Shown here one piece after another: positions 62,681 to 64,000 of a DNA stretch of 64,000 nt. Each line of letters begins with the position of its first letter. Within the stretch, counting starts at the first letter, position 1. The notes beneath the pieces were generated by a model. The model searched no databases and was not told the origin of the DNA. It saw only the letters and a list, made by a program, of their open reading frames with translations. Source of the stretch: Moesziomyces globuligerus (taxonomy: Eukaryota; Basidiomycota; Ustilaginomycetes; Ustilaginales; Ustilaginaceae); contig JARVLF010000005.1 in NCBI GenBank assembly GCA_030849465.1, positions 62,001 through 126,000 of the forward strand, in the 5' to 3' direction. The translations under genes were made by a program, and so were the position numbers.

Positions 62681-63683
62681 TGTCAATGAGGTTGTTATAG
62701 AATCGAGGAGGAGAGGGAGGAGGTAGTATTGCTTAACGAAAACAAGGCTCGAGACATGGTGGGGAGGGAGTAGTATATGTAGCTTTTGAGAAAGTGGTTG
62801 CGCAAGCGGGAGGGGTTACAACTCAGCCATAAAAACCTCTGCAGGACTCTTAAGACCTCGAAACCTCGAAGTAGTCCGCTGTGGTTCGGTGTGCGCAGTG
62901 AGGTGCGGAATCGAGAGCGATGCGACGGAATACGGAGCGAGTTGGAGTCATGTAGCGATCATGAAACCGACTCCGAGCAGCGACGGAAGTATGGCAGCGC
63001 AGAAAACCAGACCCACAATGCTCGCTCGTGTGCGAATCGCCCAGCAAGCACCCCCGCCAGCAAAACGCAAGACCACCAATGCCCTGCCGTGCTAGCATTT
63101 AAGGTTGCTTGAATGTGATACGCGGCGAGACGGACGACCTGCAGCATCCACCAAAGTCGACTCCTCACAACCCAACCACCACCCCATCTTGCAGAGTCGA
63201 CCCTAACTTCCGATGAACAACGGTGAGCAGTCGCCAGCAAACCAAGTCATGATCATGCTCCCACTCTACACCGCCCATCACTGGCTAACCCAACTATGCT
63301 CTCCGCAAAAAATGTGATTCTCGCCTCAACCGCACGCCGCCACCAAACCTAATCCGACACAGCAACGTCGAAAGAAAAGCGAGTGACATGAGCTGGTATG
63401 ATGGAGAGATGCAGTACTCTAAGCTGAAAGCGGAACAATGTGAGAAAAAAAGGAAGACCACCAAGGATTGAACAACGAACAAGGAAAAAGGATAGAAAGG
63501 TCCCCGTGATGGTGGGAAAATGACCCACTGCCGGCGCAACGGCTGATCTGCGAACGGTTGATCGCCCGGGGACGTCGGAAGCAAGCCGGCGTCCGAGCAA
63601 ACTTGGTCTCGACGCGTGCACCGACCCATGCTCGAGCATGCTGGAAGAAAAAACTCCAAGGTGGAGATCGACGTGTTGCAGGC
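62681..63683. other. Intergenic, small-gene promoter and G-alpha 3' flank
   Basis: 1003 bases. No gene is supported; the short frames here lack coding-type codons. It should contain the small gene's promoter and the 3' UTR of the G-alpha gene. Confidence 0.5.
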
Positions 63684-64000
63684 TCAGAGGAGACCGCAGT
63701 CGCGCAGGTTGACCTGGATGATAATGTCGTTGACGGCGGACATGACGAACTTGATCTGGCTGGTGTCCGTGGCGCAGGTGAAGTGGGTGTAGATCGTCTT
63801 TGCGTCGCTCTGGTTGAGGCTGACAAAGCGGTTGACAATGTACTCGCACGCCGAGTTGTAGTCTGCGCCGCCCGAGTAGTCGCTAAAGTAGTCCTGCATG
63901 GGCGAGATGGGGAGCTTCTGCTTGAAGAGGTCGATCTTGTTGAGGAAGAGGATGATCGAGGTCTTTACGAACCAGCGCGAGTTGCAGATGCTGTCAAAGA
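63684..64000 (-). CDS. G-protein alpha subunit, C-terminal part (cut by window edge)
   Basis: The last 105 residues of a heterotrimeric G-protein alpha subunit, which relays receptor signals to effectors. The G4 guanine-binding motif NKID (in ILFLNKIDLFKQKLP) and the G5 motif TCATDTSQIKFV are intact. The protein ends NLRDCGLL, with Cys four residues from the end, the position modified by pertussis toxin in Gi-type subunits. The wording FVSLNQSDAKTIYTHFTCAT and FVMSAVNDIIIQ resembles fungal group III subunits that act on cAMP signalling (Gpa3 in Ustilago maydis), but I cannot fix the paralogue from this fragment. The N-terminal part with the P-loop lies beyond 64000. Confidence 0.93.
   Translation of the reverse strand, partial: FDSICNSRWFVKTSIILFLNKIDLFKQKLPISPMQDYFSDYSGGADYNSACEYIVNRFVSLNQSDAKTIYTHFTCATDTSQIKFVMSAVNDIIIQVNLRDCGLL

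Overview
The window looks like nuclear DNA of a smut fungus (Ustilaginales: Ustilago, Sporisorium, Pseudozyma or Moesziomyces type). It is GC-rich, genes are mostly single-exon, coding third positions are strongly C/G-biased, and the few introns are short (69-108 nt) with GTAAGT/GTATGT-like donors. Gene content is basidiomycete housekeeping. I recognise 20 protein-coding genes, one of them cut by the right edge, plus one intron-containing tRNA gene. There is no convincing mobile element, virus, CRISPR array or secondary-metabolite cluster. All identifications come from reading motifs, without database searches.

Layout. 1-2905: no gene seen; homopolymer runs and a small hexamer repeat. 2.9-5.1 kb (+): mitochondrial phosphate carrier and the Arp2/3 subunit ARPC4, whose first exon appears to be only the ATG. 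5.2-10.9 kb (-): Mediator subunit Med12. 11.7-15.1 kb (+): cytosolic leucyl-tRNA synthetase. 15.3-16.9 kb (-): secreted M14 zinc carboxypeptidase with a reading-frame break. 17.4-20.6 kb (+): Utp13. 20.6-24.6 kb (-): mitochondrial tyrosyl-tRNA synthetase, then the 60S-assembly GTPase Nug1. 24.9-26.8 kb (+): threonine deaminase. 27.3-32.8 kb (-): full-size ABCB transporter with a long N-terminal extension. 34.1-37.2 kb (-): leucine-rich-repeat protein with a frame break near its C-terminus. 37.7-39.1 kb (+): mitochondrial EF-Ts. 39.3-42.4 kb (-): Pot1, head-to-head with a CDCA7-type zinc-finger chromatin protein at 42.9-46.1 kb (+). 47.4-51.0 kb (+): Tsc1/hamartin. 52.9-54.5 kb (-): Jen1-type carboxylate transporter. 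56.7 kb (-): tRNA, probably Arg(UCG). 57.0-58.9 kb (-): lysyl-tRNA synthetase. 60.2-62.0 kb (+): sphingosine-1-phosphate lyase. 62.1-62.7 kb (-): small gene with an unresolved exon structure. 63.7-64.0 kb (-): C-terminal end of a G-protein alpha subunit.

Functional themes. Protein synthesis is heavily represented (Leu-, mitochondrial Tyr- and Lys-tRNA synthetases, a tRNA, EF-Ts, Utp13, Nug1). Nutrient and signalling control is represented by Tsc1 and the G-alpha subunit, with Jen1, Ilv1 and sphingosine-1-phosphate lyase on the metabolic side. Chromosome biology is represented by Pot1, the CDCA7-like protein and Med12. These are scattered housekeeping loci, not operons. The most useful observations are the Pot1 architecture and its shared promoter with the CDCA7-like gene, a probable two-start LysRS, the ATG-only exon, two frame breaks in otherwise intact genes, and the unresolved small gene near 62.4 kb.
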